Source: Coix lacryma-jobi var. lacryma-jobi
Lineage: Eukaryota > Streptophyta > Magnoliopsida > Poales > Poaceae
Reading direction: 5' to 3'
Length of the DNA stretch: 64,000 nucleotides
NCBI GenBank assembly: GCA_009763385.1
Contig: CM019823.1
Span: 26,131,668-26,195,667, forward strand
Positions 1 to 10,221 of this stretch are shown here, piece by piece. The notes beneath the pieces were generated by a model that saw only the letters and a program-made list of their open reading frames with translations, was not told where the DNA came from and did not search any database. The stretch's first letter is position 1. Each line of letters opens with the position of its first letter. A program made the position numbers and the translations under genes.

Positions 1-464
1 GACGAAGGCTCGGTCCTTGCGGTGATGGTGAGGGAGCCCACGCGCGCGAGCCTCCTCCCGCTCGGCTTCGCAGCCTTGTTGAAGAGCTCGCCCCGGAAGA
101 GGTGGGCGAACATCTCCCAGTGTGGCTCAATCTTCAAGTACCCCTCACACACGGCGGCGTAGATGGCGGCGTGCGAGATGGAGTTGGGGGAGAAGTGCTG
201 CAGCTCCACCTCGAAATGGTGGGCCAGCCCCCGCATGAAGCGGCTCGGCGGGACGCCGAGCCCCATACGGTGGTAGCGCGTGAACCTCACCACGTACCCC
301 TCCGGCGGGTGCGGCTCCCGGTGGTCCGCCGACGGGAGAATCCACCACGCGGGACCCCCCTGCGGGTTGGGGCGGAGAAGCCCCCGCTCCACCAGCGTCT
401 CCAACTCCTGATGCGTCGTCTTCGTCGAGCTCCAGTCTTCGGCCGGCAGCACTTGGGCGGCCAT
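1..464 (-). CDS. Antisense gene of element C, plant-transposon domain (pfam04195-like), partial
   Basis: An open frame starts at ATG 464-462, in a strong context (GCCGCC before, GCC after), and runs off the left edge without a stop: about 154 residues. It is not a shadow. The frame is continuous and its middle (LGVPPSRFMRGLAHHFEVEL, then a CEGYLKIEPHW motif) matches the grass 'putative gypsy-type transposon' domain, known only as a conserved domain of retroelement extra ORFs. The function is unknown. A TATAAATA box lies about 140 bp upstream on the same strand. Element A carries a homologue in the same antisense position (19513-25811). The overlapping plus-strand frame at 102-524 is the shadow of this gene. 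Confidence 0.75.
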   Translation of the reverse strand, partial: MAAQVLPAEDWSSTKTTHQELETLVERGLLRPNPQGGPAWWILPSADHREPHPPEGYVVRFTRYHRMGLGVPPSRFMRGLAHHFEVELQHFSPNSISHAAIYAAVCEGYLKIEPHWEMFAHLFRGELFNKAAKPSGRRLARVGSLTITARTEPS

Positions 465-524
465 GGCGGCGACGGCGCGGACCTGAGCGACGGACGGACG
501 GCCGGAAAATTCCCAATCGACTAG

Positions 525-1478
525 CTCGAGGAAGAGGGCGCGTGAAGGCTACGGCGGCGGTGAAGGCAAAGGCAAAGTAAAGGGTTCCCTTTCCCCTCTT
601 TCGATATTTATAAGGGAAAACCCCAACGGGCGGGGTCTCCCACGACGTAAAAAGGTAACCACATGCATTTAATGCGCCCACCTAACCACGTCTCGAGCCG
701 GCTGACAGGGACACGCGGCAACATCCCATCCGCTCAACTACCGGGGCCCTCCGCGGCCGCCGCTCCAACTTCACGTTCGCTGCCCTGGCGCCACGATCTC
801 CACTCCCTGACGGTTTCTGCCTAAAAAGGCGCGCCCAACGGGCAGAAGGATTCCGAGCAACGAAGGCTTCTTCAGGAAGGTAAAAACGGGCCCCGGCCCT
901 AAGCCTCGAAGCAGCGAAGGCTGGCCCTCGAAGGGGGTTCGACAGCCGGCTTCGAGCACCAGAGTCAGGGACACCAAGGGGCGCCACTCGCGGCATCGCT
1001 CGAGGGCCAAGCCCTTGAGGCCCCTCACGTGTATCCAAGGCGGGGAGCACGACATGCAGTGAGATCCCCTCGGAGGGAGGCATCGAGCCACCGGGTCCTA
1101 TCGAATGGACCCGGCACTCCTGCAGACTGAGCACCCATGCTTTATGAGATCGCCTCCAGGCTACAGTCGACCCCTATCGAACGGGGCACGAGGTCTCACT
1201 TGGATTCCCCGTTACCAGCTCACCGGGAACCTCGATACTCGCCCGCTCGTGGTAGTACGAGGCATCCCCCCTCGCATCCGATCGAAAGGACTCGCGGGAT
1301 GACAAGCCAGGGCAACCGGCGTGCCGGACAGCTCGAAGAGCCGGCCGGCCGGTTCAGCCTGGCACCCCTCGACGAAAGAGGGTCTCAAAAACTCGGGGGC
1401 TCGACACTCCCGAACCTAAAAAACGCAACTAAAACTCGCAAAAAGCCCACGAGGGAGTTCTAACCACTCCCCCGTGGC
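525..1478. other. Non-coding 3' internal region of element C
   Basis: GC-rich, CpG-rich sequence between the antisense gene's promoter and the 3' hairpin/polypurine block. Several short frames occur on both strands, but none has recognisable motifs or sensible composition. I see no gene here. Confidence 0.5.
605..612 (-). promoter_or_regulatory. TATA box of the element C antisense gene
   Basis: TATAAATA on the minus strand, about 140 bp upstream of the antisense ATG at 464. The element A homologue has a TATA-like box about 85 bp upstream of its own ATG, which supports an internal antisense promoter. Confidence 0.5.
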
Positions 1479-1625
1479 CTCGGGGGCTACACCCGCGGGT
1501 GTCGCTCGCACGACACCCACGGAATCAAAACGACCAAACCCTCGAGACCAGTTAGCTAACCCTCGAGATCCCAGTCGGGAGCCCCTGCTCGAGTGCAAGC
1601 ACTCGAACAAGGGCTCGGGGGCTAC
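1479..1625 (+). other. 3' hairpin and polypurine tract of element C
   Basis: A G-rich motif (TCGGGGGCTACACCC, 1481-1495) is followed by a hairpin with an 8-bp perfect stem (GGGTGTCG 1498-1505, CGACACCC 1512-1519). About 100 bp later the true polypurine tract, GGCTCGGGGGCTAC, abuts the LTR at 1626. The first G-rich motif nearly duplicates the tract. Element A has the same arrangement with a different stem (27176-27336). Confidence 0.6.
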
Positions 1626-2843
1626 TGTCGGGGGTCCACAAAAGGGGTACCCCCAATAGACGCAAACAAACCTAGAACACCGGTAAATAACAAGTCTAAC
1701 TAGTCTAACCCCCTAAAGAGACCAACCCCCTCGAGGCCCACAACGTTGGCCCACCAAGCCAGGCCTCGGGCGAACGCGCGCTCTCCGTCTCGCCCGAGCC
1801 CTACGAGCCAGGCCTCGGGCGAGCGCTCCACTAAATCCTCGAGTCCTGGCATATAGGGCTCGAGCCCCCCACAGCCGAACACCATACCTCGAGACCCCAC
1901 GCAGGGACCTCGAGCCTCTCTGGCACAGCAGCCTATCCCTCGAGACGCTTTATGCTTCCCTCGAGCGGCGCAGACATCGGATGCCAGCCCCATACCGCGC
2001 ATTTAATACATCCACCTACTCCAGTCACGTCCTCTGCAACCCAACGTGCACCACAGTGAACTAGGGCAGAGTCAAGTCTCGTTTTCACCACAAATATGGG
2101 CGAAAAGGCACCAGTAAGGCACTGTTAACCCATGCCCTACACTGTTGCACGTCCAAGCCACGTCTCGAGACCCGGATGCCTGCTGCTCAATCAATTTTCA
2201 CGGGACTTGCCCATACCTGCGGGGGCTCGAGCCCCCCGTTGGCGCCACCTCGAGGCCGGCTCCGCGCCCCTCGAGCCCTAACTGCTTTCACGCTATTGGA
2301 GGACAGGTACCCCAAGACTCGGTGGGACCCCGCCGCATCCTGTACATGCCGGGATAGGCGCTGTACGGCTTCCGCGTCATCACGCCACCACGTCCGCGCC
2401 CGGGATGGAGGCCACGCCCCAAGGACGCCTCAACAGCAACGCCCACATCGGCTCCAGTGGCCCCGACAAGACAGGATTCCTACCCTTCGCCATATCGAGC
2501 GTTGTACATGTCATTCCCGTGTAACCCTGGCCTCCTCTTGCTCTATAAAAGGGGACGCCAGGGCCCCTCGCGCGTAGGGTGACAAAAAAAACTCCAGGAG
2601 ACAACACACGAGTCCACGCACACACACTCGAGTCCGGACTCCGGTCCACGCTCATTGAGCTTGTATTCGCCCCTGTACAAGCACTTAGGTGCAAGTAATA
2701 CAAGAACCCCCCCCCACTGGACGTAGGGCCTTCTTTGCCCGAACCAGGATAAATCCTTGTGTCATCTTGCATCACCATCCAGGAAGAGAGCACGCGATCA
2801 TATTACTCGTTGGTGTCATACCCCTGAGTTCGAAACACCGACA
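1626..2843 (+). repeat. 3' LTR of element C
   Basis: 1218 bp, beginning TGTCGGGGGTCC and ending ACACCGACA (TG...CA). TATAAAA at 2544-2550 sits in promoter position. The reverse complement of a second family member lies at 6490-7687. Confidence 0.88.
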
Positions 2844-3222
2844 CTTTGCGAGCCCCTGGCCTGTTTTGCGAGGGTGCTCGACTTTTTGTACTTCGCGCTT
2901 CCCCTTGTCTTAGGTGGAGGTGAAGTTTGCTTCGAAGAAGTTTGTTTTTTGAAGCAATCTTCGACGGTTATCATCGATTATAGCGCTCTTGAAGGAAAAC
3001 TGCTTTTTTCGATGTTTGTTAACCAAAGTAACAATTTGGAGTTTTGCTTTTTCGGGGGTTCTAGTTTGTATTAAAGATTTGGATGTTGCCTCGTTAAAAA
3101 ACCTTACGCCCCTTCGTAAGGAAAAAGAGTGCAGCTCCTCTGTTTTTGTTACATGCATGGAAATGAAAGAAAGCGTAAGTGAAAAAACATATTACATATT
3201 GCGAGGGCTCGCTAAGGCTTCG
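2844..3222 (-). other. 3' untranslated region of element B, truncated
   Basis: AT-rich sequence downstream of the integrase stop with no supported gene. It ends where element C inserted. Confidence 0.6.
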
Positions 3223-6200
3223 CTATGGATAGTATTTGCAAAGGTCGTCAACATTCCAGGTGTGAGGTAGGATGTTTCCCTCGCTGTCAGAGAGGTGATA
3301 GGAACCGGGACGCTTGCATTCTACTATTAGGTATGGACCCGTCCACTTTGGTTGAAACTTTCCCGCCATGTTGGCGTTTTGCTTCCGAATGAGAACGAGG
3401 TCACCCATCTTTAGTTCTTTGATTCTCACCTTTTTGTCTCTCCATTTTTTTGTTTCTTCCTGATACTTGCGAAGGTTGTGCACTGCGTTGCATCTTGTTT
3501 CTTCGAGTAAGTCTTTGTCAAGCAGTTGATTTTGTTCATCTGTTTCGAGGGTTATTCTGAGTGATCCATGCTTCAATTCTTCTAGTAACACAGCGTCTTC
3601 CCCAAACAGGAGCCTGAAAGGTGTAAATTTTGTGGCTCTGCATTCCGAGGTGTTATGGGACCAGGTGACCGAGGTTAGTTCTTCTGCCCACTTTCCCTTG
3701 GGCCTGCCTTGCAATTTTTTTGATATGGCTTGGAAAATTGTTGCATTGGCTCTTTCAACTAAGCCATTGGATTAAGGGTGGCAGACTGAGGCGAAACACA
3801 AGACTGTTCCGATTTGTGCGCAGAATTCTTTGAAGACCTCGCTGTCAAACTGAGTGCCATTGTCGACAGTTAGGTATTTGGGGACTCCAAACCGATAAAC
3901 TAATTGCTGCCAGAAAAACTTCTTCACGGCTAGGGAGGTGATGGAAGCCAGTGGTCTAGTTTCAATCCACTTCGTGAAGTATTCCACAGCTACCACTGCG
4001 TAGCGAAGGTTTCCTAGAGCTGTTGGTAGTGGACCAACGAGATCCATTGCCCATCTTTGCAAAGGCCATGTTGGGCATATCAGAGTTGTTGGAGCCCCTG
4101 GGGCGTTTTGCCTTTTTGCCATTAGTTGCCTACCCTCGCAACGTTTGACAATGCCTTCTGCATCTTTTAATGCTGTTGGCCAGTAGAAACCTTGTCGGAA
4201 GGCTTTCCCAACTAACGCCCTTGGGCCGTTGTGTGAACCACAGATACCTTCGTGAATAAGCTTGAGAATGTCATTTCCTTCAATCTGTGACACGCATTTG
4301 AGCCATGGCGAGGTTACCGAAGCTTTGAACAGGATGTTGTCCGCAATTTTGTACCCTCGAACTCTTTGTTTTAGTCTGTTTTCTTCCTCTTTGGACTCGG
4401 GTTCATGCAGCTCGTTGATATAGGCCATGATGGGTGCTCTCCAGTCTTCGTTCTGGATTGCATTGATCAGCTTGGCATTCTTTTCGGAGGTTTCGAATGC
4501 TGATTGAGTTGTTACCTCGTGAAACACGTCTGGCGGCAGCTGTAGCTGTTGTGCTGCTGCTTTAGCTAGGCTGTCTGTCTTGTTGTTTTCTGACCTCGGT
4601 ATTGCTTTCACTGTTATGCCGAGGAAGAAAGATTCTAACCTTCGAACATACTGGAAGTATTTTTGGAGCTCTGGGTCTTTTGCTTTGTAATTTTTCTCAA
4701 TGTGTCCCGCGATAACTTGGGACTCCGTGTTGATGACCGCCCTTCGGACTGATAAGGATCGGAGCCTTGAGAGTGCTAGTATCACAGCTTCGTACTCTGC
4801 AGAGTTATTTGTGCACTTGAAGTCGAGTCTTTTTGTGTATCTTAGCTTCGACCCGGATGGCGAAACCAGGATGGCCGAGGCTCCTGCTCTAGCTGCTCCC
4901 CAGGCTCCATCGACATACACTGTCCAAAACGGCTCTGATTGGGCTCCATCACTGCGAGGGTCTGGGGTCCATTCAGCTATGAAATCTGCTAGTGCCTGCG
5001 ATTTGATCGCTGTTCTACCCACAAAGGTTATGGTATAGCTGTTGAGTTCGACTACCCACTTTGCTATTCTGCCGACTGACTCATTGTTCTTGAAAATGTT
5101 GTCGAGTGGGTATGCCGAAGGTACATGGACCTCGTGAGCCTGGAAGTAATGTTTTAGCTTTCTTGACGCCATGACCACGGCGTACGCTATCTTCTCGAGC
5201 TCTGAGTAGTTTCGTTTGGGACCCTCGAGGGTCTCTGATACATAGTAGATTGGGGCTTGCCAGGTTCTGTTGTTCTTGTCTAACTCTTTGATTAGAACTG
5301 CGCTTGCTGCGTGAGGCGAAGCTGCGACATATAGCAGTAGCAGGTCCCCTTTGTTTGGGCTGGTTAAGACAGTCAAGTTGATGAGATACTTTTCCAGATC
5401 CTCGAAAGCTTTCTGCTGCCGAGGTCCCCAATTAAATGGTGTTGTGTTTCTCAATGTTTCAAAGAAAGGTAACCCTCGCTCAGCGGACCTGGAGATGAAC
5501 CTGCTGAGTGCTGCTAAGCAGCCTGACAGACGCTGAGCTGCTTTTTTGGTTGTTGGTGGTTCCATATTGATGATGGCATCAATTTTTTCGGGGTTGGCTT
5601 CAATTCCCCTTGTTGAGACGATGCAGCCTAGCAATTTTCCTTCGCTTACCCCGAAAACACATTTTTCGGGGTTTAATTTTAGTCCGGCGGACCGAAGGTT
5701 GTTGAACACTCTTGCCAAGTCTGATATGTGATTTTCTTTTAGCTCGCTTTGGACAATCAAATCATCGACGTAGGCAGAGATGGCGTGTTCATCTTTGAAG
5801 ACTTCAGATGTCATGCGAGCGAAGGTTGATCCAGCGTTTCTCAGGCCTTCTGCCATTCTTCGAAAGCAAAAGGTGCCCGAAGGTGTAATGAAGCTTGTTT
5901 TTTCCTCATCTTCTTCATTCATCCAGATCTGGTGGTACCCTGAGAAACAGTCGAGGAGAGAAAGCATTTGGCAGCCAGCTGCTCTGTCGACCAAGGTGCT
6001 TATGTTAGGTAGGGGAAAGTCATCCTTCGGACAGGCTTTGTTTAGGCACGTGAAATCTACACACATTCTCCATTTCTTGTTCTTTTTCTGCACTAGGACC
6101 ATGTTTGAGAGCCATGTTGGATATTTGACTGGGCGGATGACACCAGCGTCCAAAAGTCTTTTTACCTCTGCCTTCGCTGCCTCTTTCCTTTCTTCTGACA

Positions 6201-6290
6201 TTTTGCGAAGCTTTTGTTTAACTGGGCGATATCCTGGTTTGATGTTTAGGTTGTGCTCTATCAAAGTTCTGTTTACCCCTTTTAGGTCCT
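3223..6290 (-). pseudogene. Element B pol, C-terminal half: reverse transcriptase, RNase H, integrase
   Basis: Reading leftward: reverse transcriptase with YVDD at the active site, RNase H (VYVDGAW, then NNSAEYEA), and integrase. The integrase zinc domain has H-H-C but CEGRQ where CEGCQ is usual, so the last zinc ligand is Arg. The catalytic Asp, Asp and Glu are readable (AMDLVGPL, TVDNGTQF, VERANA). One in-frame TAA at 3774-3772 (consistent with CAA to TAA) separates the last 183 codons. The frame ends at 3223. The upstream half of the same polyprotein is at 27776-30422, displaced by element A. There are no frameshifts, so decay is slight. Confidence 0.88.
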
Positions 6291-7927
6291 TGACGGACCA
6301 GGATGTCTGAGATAGCATCAGTTGATGATTACTCCGACTAATCCCGGGCGGCACGTGAGATCCGAAGACTTGTTATGAAGTGTACTTGGATTAGGACTCT
6401 CGTTGTAACTTAGTCGAGTTCTTAAAGGAAGTCTTGTAATTAGAATAGGACTCCTTTGATGTAATCGACTAGGACTCGGCCTGCGCTATTGTCGGTGTTT
6501 CGAACCCGGGGGTATGACACCAACAAGTAATGTGATCGCGTGCTCTCTTCATGGATGGTGATGCAAGATGACACAAGGATTTATCCTGGTTCGGGCAAAG
6601 AAGGCCCTACGTCCAGCGGGGGAGGAGGTTCTTGTATTACTTGCACCGAAGTGCTTGTACAGGGGCGAATACAAGCTCAATGAGCGTGGACCGGAGTCCG
6701 GACTCGAGTGTGTATGTGGGTGGACTTGTGTGTTGTCTCTCGGAGTTGTGTAATCGCGGACCTGTCTCTTGTCCCCCTTCGCGCGAAGGGCCCTGGCGTC
6801 CCCTTTTATAGAACAAGAGGAGGCCAGGGTTTACACAGGATAGATATGTACATCGCTCGATATGGCGTAGGGTAGGAATCCTGTCTTGTCGGGGCCACTG
6901 GAGCCGTCGTGGGCGTCGCTGTTGAGGCGTCCTTGGGGCGTGGCCTCCATCCCGGGTGCGGACGTGATGGCGTGACGATGCTGAAGTCGTACAGCACCCA
7001 TTCCGGCACGTACAGGACACGGCGGGGTCCCTCCGGATCTTGGGGTACCTGTCTTCCAATAGCATGAAAGCGGTTAGGGCTCGAGGGGCGCGGAGCCGGC
7101 CTCGAGGTGGCGCCTACGGGGGGGCTCGAGCCCCCGCGAGTATGGGCAAGTCCCGGGACGCCCGGGCGTACAGCGGGAACCCAGGCTCCGGGATGGGGCT
7201 CGAGCGTGCGTCAGTGCAGGGCATGGCCTAACAGTGCTGTACTGGCGCCTTTTTGCCCATGCTTGTGGTGATAACGAGACTTGACTCTGCCCTGGTTACT
7301 GTGGTACACGTCGGGCTGCAGAGGACGTGACTGGCGTAGGTGAAGACATTAAATGCGCGGTATGGGGCTGGCATCCGATGCCTGCGCCGCTCGAGGGAAG
7401 CATAAGCGTCTCGAGGGATAGGCTGTCGTGCCAGAGAGGCCCGAGGTCCCCGCGTGGGGTCTCGAGGTGCGGTGTTCGGCTGTGGGGGGCTCGAGCCCTA
7501 TATGCTAGGACTCGAGGTTTTAGTGGAGCGCTTGCCCGAGGCCTGGCTTGGCGGGCCAGCGTTGTGGGCCTCGAGGGGTTGGTCTCTTTAGGGGGTTAGG
7601 CTAGTTAGGTTTGTTATTTACCGGTGTAATTGGTTTAACCTATTTGTTCGCGTTGATTGGGGGTACCCCTTTTGTGGACCCCCGACAGCTATGACTTACC
7701 CGGATATATAAGGGTAAGTGGGCGCAGGCTCCAGACGATCGACCATTGAATCATAATCATACACAAGGCACACGCCGCACTGGACGTAAGGTATTACGCT
7801 ATTTAGCGGCCTGAACCAGTATAAATTGTTGTCCCTGTGTACTCGCCGAGTCCTAAGAACGTCGATCCCCACCGAACAAATCGTCTGAGATTACTCAAGA
7901 CGAGTTGCCGGTTAACAAACACCGACA
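6291..7927 (+). repeat. 5' LTR of element A, split by a solo LTR
   Basis: Begins TGACGGACC and ends AACACCGACA; the parts are 6291-6489 and 7693-7927, 434 bp in total. The uninterrupted partner at 27337-27770 shows the pre-insertion site (CTGCGCTATGACTT). TATATA lies at 7705-7710. Confidence 0.92.
6490..7687 (-). mobile_element. Solo LTR of the element C family, inserted in the 5' LTR of element A
   Basis: 1198 bp. On the plus strand it begins TGTCGGTGTTTCG and ends GGACCCCCGACA, the reverse complement of the LTR at 1626-2843. TSD GCTAT at 6485-6489 and 7688-7692. There is no internal sequence, primer-binding site or polypurine tract, so it is a solo LTR left by LTR-LTR recombination. Its TATA box reads leftward (6810-6804). 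Confidence 0.92.
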
Positions 7928-7947
7928 GCTGGCGCGCCAGTTAGGGG
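7928..7947 (+). other. Primer-binding site of element A
   Basis: The sequence directly after the 5' LTR reads GCTGGCGCGCCAGTTAGGGG. TGGCGCGCCAG-type sites are common in Tat-lineage elements; the priming tRNA was not assigned. Confidence 0.6.
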
Positions 7948-7991
7948 ATTTCGGCGATTCGACGACCAAGAGCCCGGCGAACCACGACAAC

Positions 7992-10221
7992 ATGTTCTCG
8001 GCGGGGGCAATTTTTGTTTTTGGCTCATGGACTTGGGTCGCGGACGATCAAGGAAAGCTACATCGGCAACTCCACATGAAATCAGAAGCGCAAGTCACGC
8101 CAAAGATGGATGATCTCACCCAGAACTTAGCGGATCTCGCAATTCAGGATCCTCAAGATTCCGAAGACCAACTAGAGGCATTCGACTCCTACTCAAACTC
8201 AAGTCCCAAGGAAAAGGACTCGGATGCTACTCACGGCACTACCTTTGGCATGCGGAATTCTGCTGAAAACTTTCAAAACTTGATTAATGCAAAATTCAAA
8301 GAGTATCAACAGATACCTTTGATAGGAGCTCAACAAGGACTCGTCTTCAGCTCTACTAAGGAGGGTAACATTGTCCATTGGCCAATTCAGTCCGCTCCGG
8401 CTAGACTGGTTGGCACAATCGACCAGCAACTTCCATACCAGCACGGACATCAGCTCCCCTTTGAGGAACACGACACCTCAACAGAACTAATCTCCAGTAC
8501 TTCTACTTTGGAATTGGTTACGCCAGGATCAACAAACCAGGGCTACACTCGTGAAGTCTTCATGGCGGGGCATCAGTCATCTCTACGACCTCCAACCCCC
8601 CCCCCAGATGTCTTCCAGGATGATAAAACTCTGAGTATGATATCTGATAACGACCCAGAAGGACTCGGAGAAACCGAGTCAATGAAGGCTGAAAGAATCA
8701 GGAGGAATCAAGCTAAAGAAGCTCGCAGAAGGCGAGCAACTCATCGCAAGGAAGCCGTAGACCGCTACAACGTACGACTTGAGGAGTATAATACTCGGAG
8801 GCATCTAGAGGAGGACGCGGAAAATTGAGCTCGCGCTCAACGTGACCAGGAGTACCAGTCACAAAACGAGCACAATCGTCGACGAGACGATTGCTCCCAC
8901 AACCTCGAACCTGAGTTTATGAGGGTCGCCGGCCATAAAGTCTTCCAGACTCCGTACCAAAACATTCTGGCTTTAGCTACGGAGATGGGGGCCAAGGCCA
9001 ACCGCACCCCCGACGAAGAATGACGGTTAGTCATGCTTCAAACTACCGCGCTTCAACTACGAGGATGGAATCTTGAGTCCCTAGCCGATGAACAAGCTTC
9101 ATCTCAACCAAGCCAGAGGCGGCCTGTTCAAGAGCGACTCGGTCGAGTCCCAGCAAAGAGTCGTCTGGGCCACCGAATACCTGATCAAGCTGAGGGAGGA
9201 GCTGAATCTTCATACAGAGGAATCACGGACGTAACATCCAACGCGGTCGATCGTTTCCCCTGCTTTTCCCACAGGCTCCGAGCAGTCTCGTTCCCGCGAA
9301 AATTCAAACCCGGGAACTATTCAAAGTACGACGGGAAGACAGAACCTAAACGATGACTCAGGCTGTATGCTCAAGTAGTTGAGTTGGCCGGTGGAAGCAA
9401 CGACGTCAAAGCACTCTATCTCCCAATGGCCTTAGAAACAATGCCGCTTTCTTGGATCGACAGGCTCAAAGCCGAGTCCATCGACTCCTGGGAACAACTC
9501 CATCGTATCTTCATTGAAAACTTCGCGGGTGTCCCAGAGAGATCAGATCCCCGGAATAAGCTCAGAACCAGTAAGCAACAGAAAAACGAATCAATGCGGG
9601 AATACTATAGGCGCTTCTCAGAGATCCGCTCCACAGTATCTGACATCACAGACAGAGAAGTAATTGACCTCTTTGGCAACGACATTTGCGAAAGGTACAA
9701 TTACAAAGATTTCATCAAGCAGGACCCGACCACCGCTGACGAGTTCCATCGGGCCGTAAACTCCATGATGGCGACAGAAGAACGTACACAGGAACGTTTC
9801 CCCGATAGAAACACGCAAGGCGATCGAGGGAACAACGAGAGAGCCAACCAGACACCACAGCAAAGCACCCGGAAAAGGGCAGGAGACAATATTATTGCTG
9901 CCATGGAGCCTCAGAAGAAGGGGAACAAGCCATTCACTTTTGATGACTTACTCAACGGACCGTGCCCCTTTCATCCGAAAGTCGGGCATCAGGCAAGGCA
10001 CTGTCGACAACTCAAGGAGCGAGGCTTGAACCCTGACTTCAACAAAAACAAGAAGGACAAAGGCAAGAAGACAGCTGAGGACCCTCCGCAAGACACCGGT
10101 GGTTTTCAACACCCCAAAGGGACTATCAATGTCATTTTTGGGGGAGTAACCACTAGCGACAGCAAGAGGCTCCAGAAGCTTTCCCTACGGGAGATCATGT
10201 CTACAGAACCAGCGACTCCTA
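7992..10221 (+). pseudogene. Element A gag (nucleocapsid region), broken
   Basis: A single frame from ATG 7992 with three in-frame TGA codons (8826, 9021, 9354). It has a charged N-terminal half rich in Arg, Glu and Gln, then a retrotransposon gag domain (roughly 9360-9790, including WEQLHRIFIENF and MREYYRRFSEIRS). A modified zinc knuckle follows, CPFHPKVGHQARHC, spaced C-H-H-C as is usual in Tat gags rather than C-C-H-C. Gag would package the element RNA in cytoplasmic particles. The frame is cut at 10221 by the 4.6-kb solo LTR and resumes in phase at 14835. The stop at 9354 looks like loss of a Trp codon by G-to-A change. Confidence 0.85.

Larger units (their letters stand above)
1..2843 (+). 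mobile_element. Element C: 3' part of a Ty3/gypsy (Tat-type) LTR retrotransposon
   Basis: The window opens inside this element; its 5' LTR, gag and pol would lie to the left. Visible in order are an antisense gene (1-464), a GC-rich spacer, a G-rich polypurine tract ending at 1625, and a 3' LTR (1626-2843). Orientation is plus, because the polypurine tract precedes the LTR and the LTR TATA box (2544-2550) reads rightward. It inserted into the 3' region of element B. The five bases after the LTR are CTTTG, and the same five should precede the 5' LTR outside the window. The Tat assignment rests on the antisense gene and general layout, so it is inference. Confidence 0.8.

Noticed and set aside
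102..1463. Several 60-180-residue frames on both strands
   Set aside because: They are shadows of the antisense gene or compositional frames in CpG-rich DNA; the true frame at 1-464 runs off the edge.
6291..6354. N-terminal residues of the long minus-strand pol frame
   Set aside because: They come from the inserted LTR of element A, not from element B.
1626..7687. The two 1.2-kb LTRs as the pair bounding one element
   Set aside because: They face opposite ways. The right one has its own GCTAT duplication inside another LTR, and the left one has a polypurine tract on its left.
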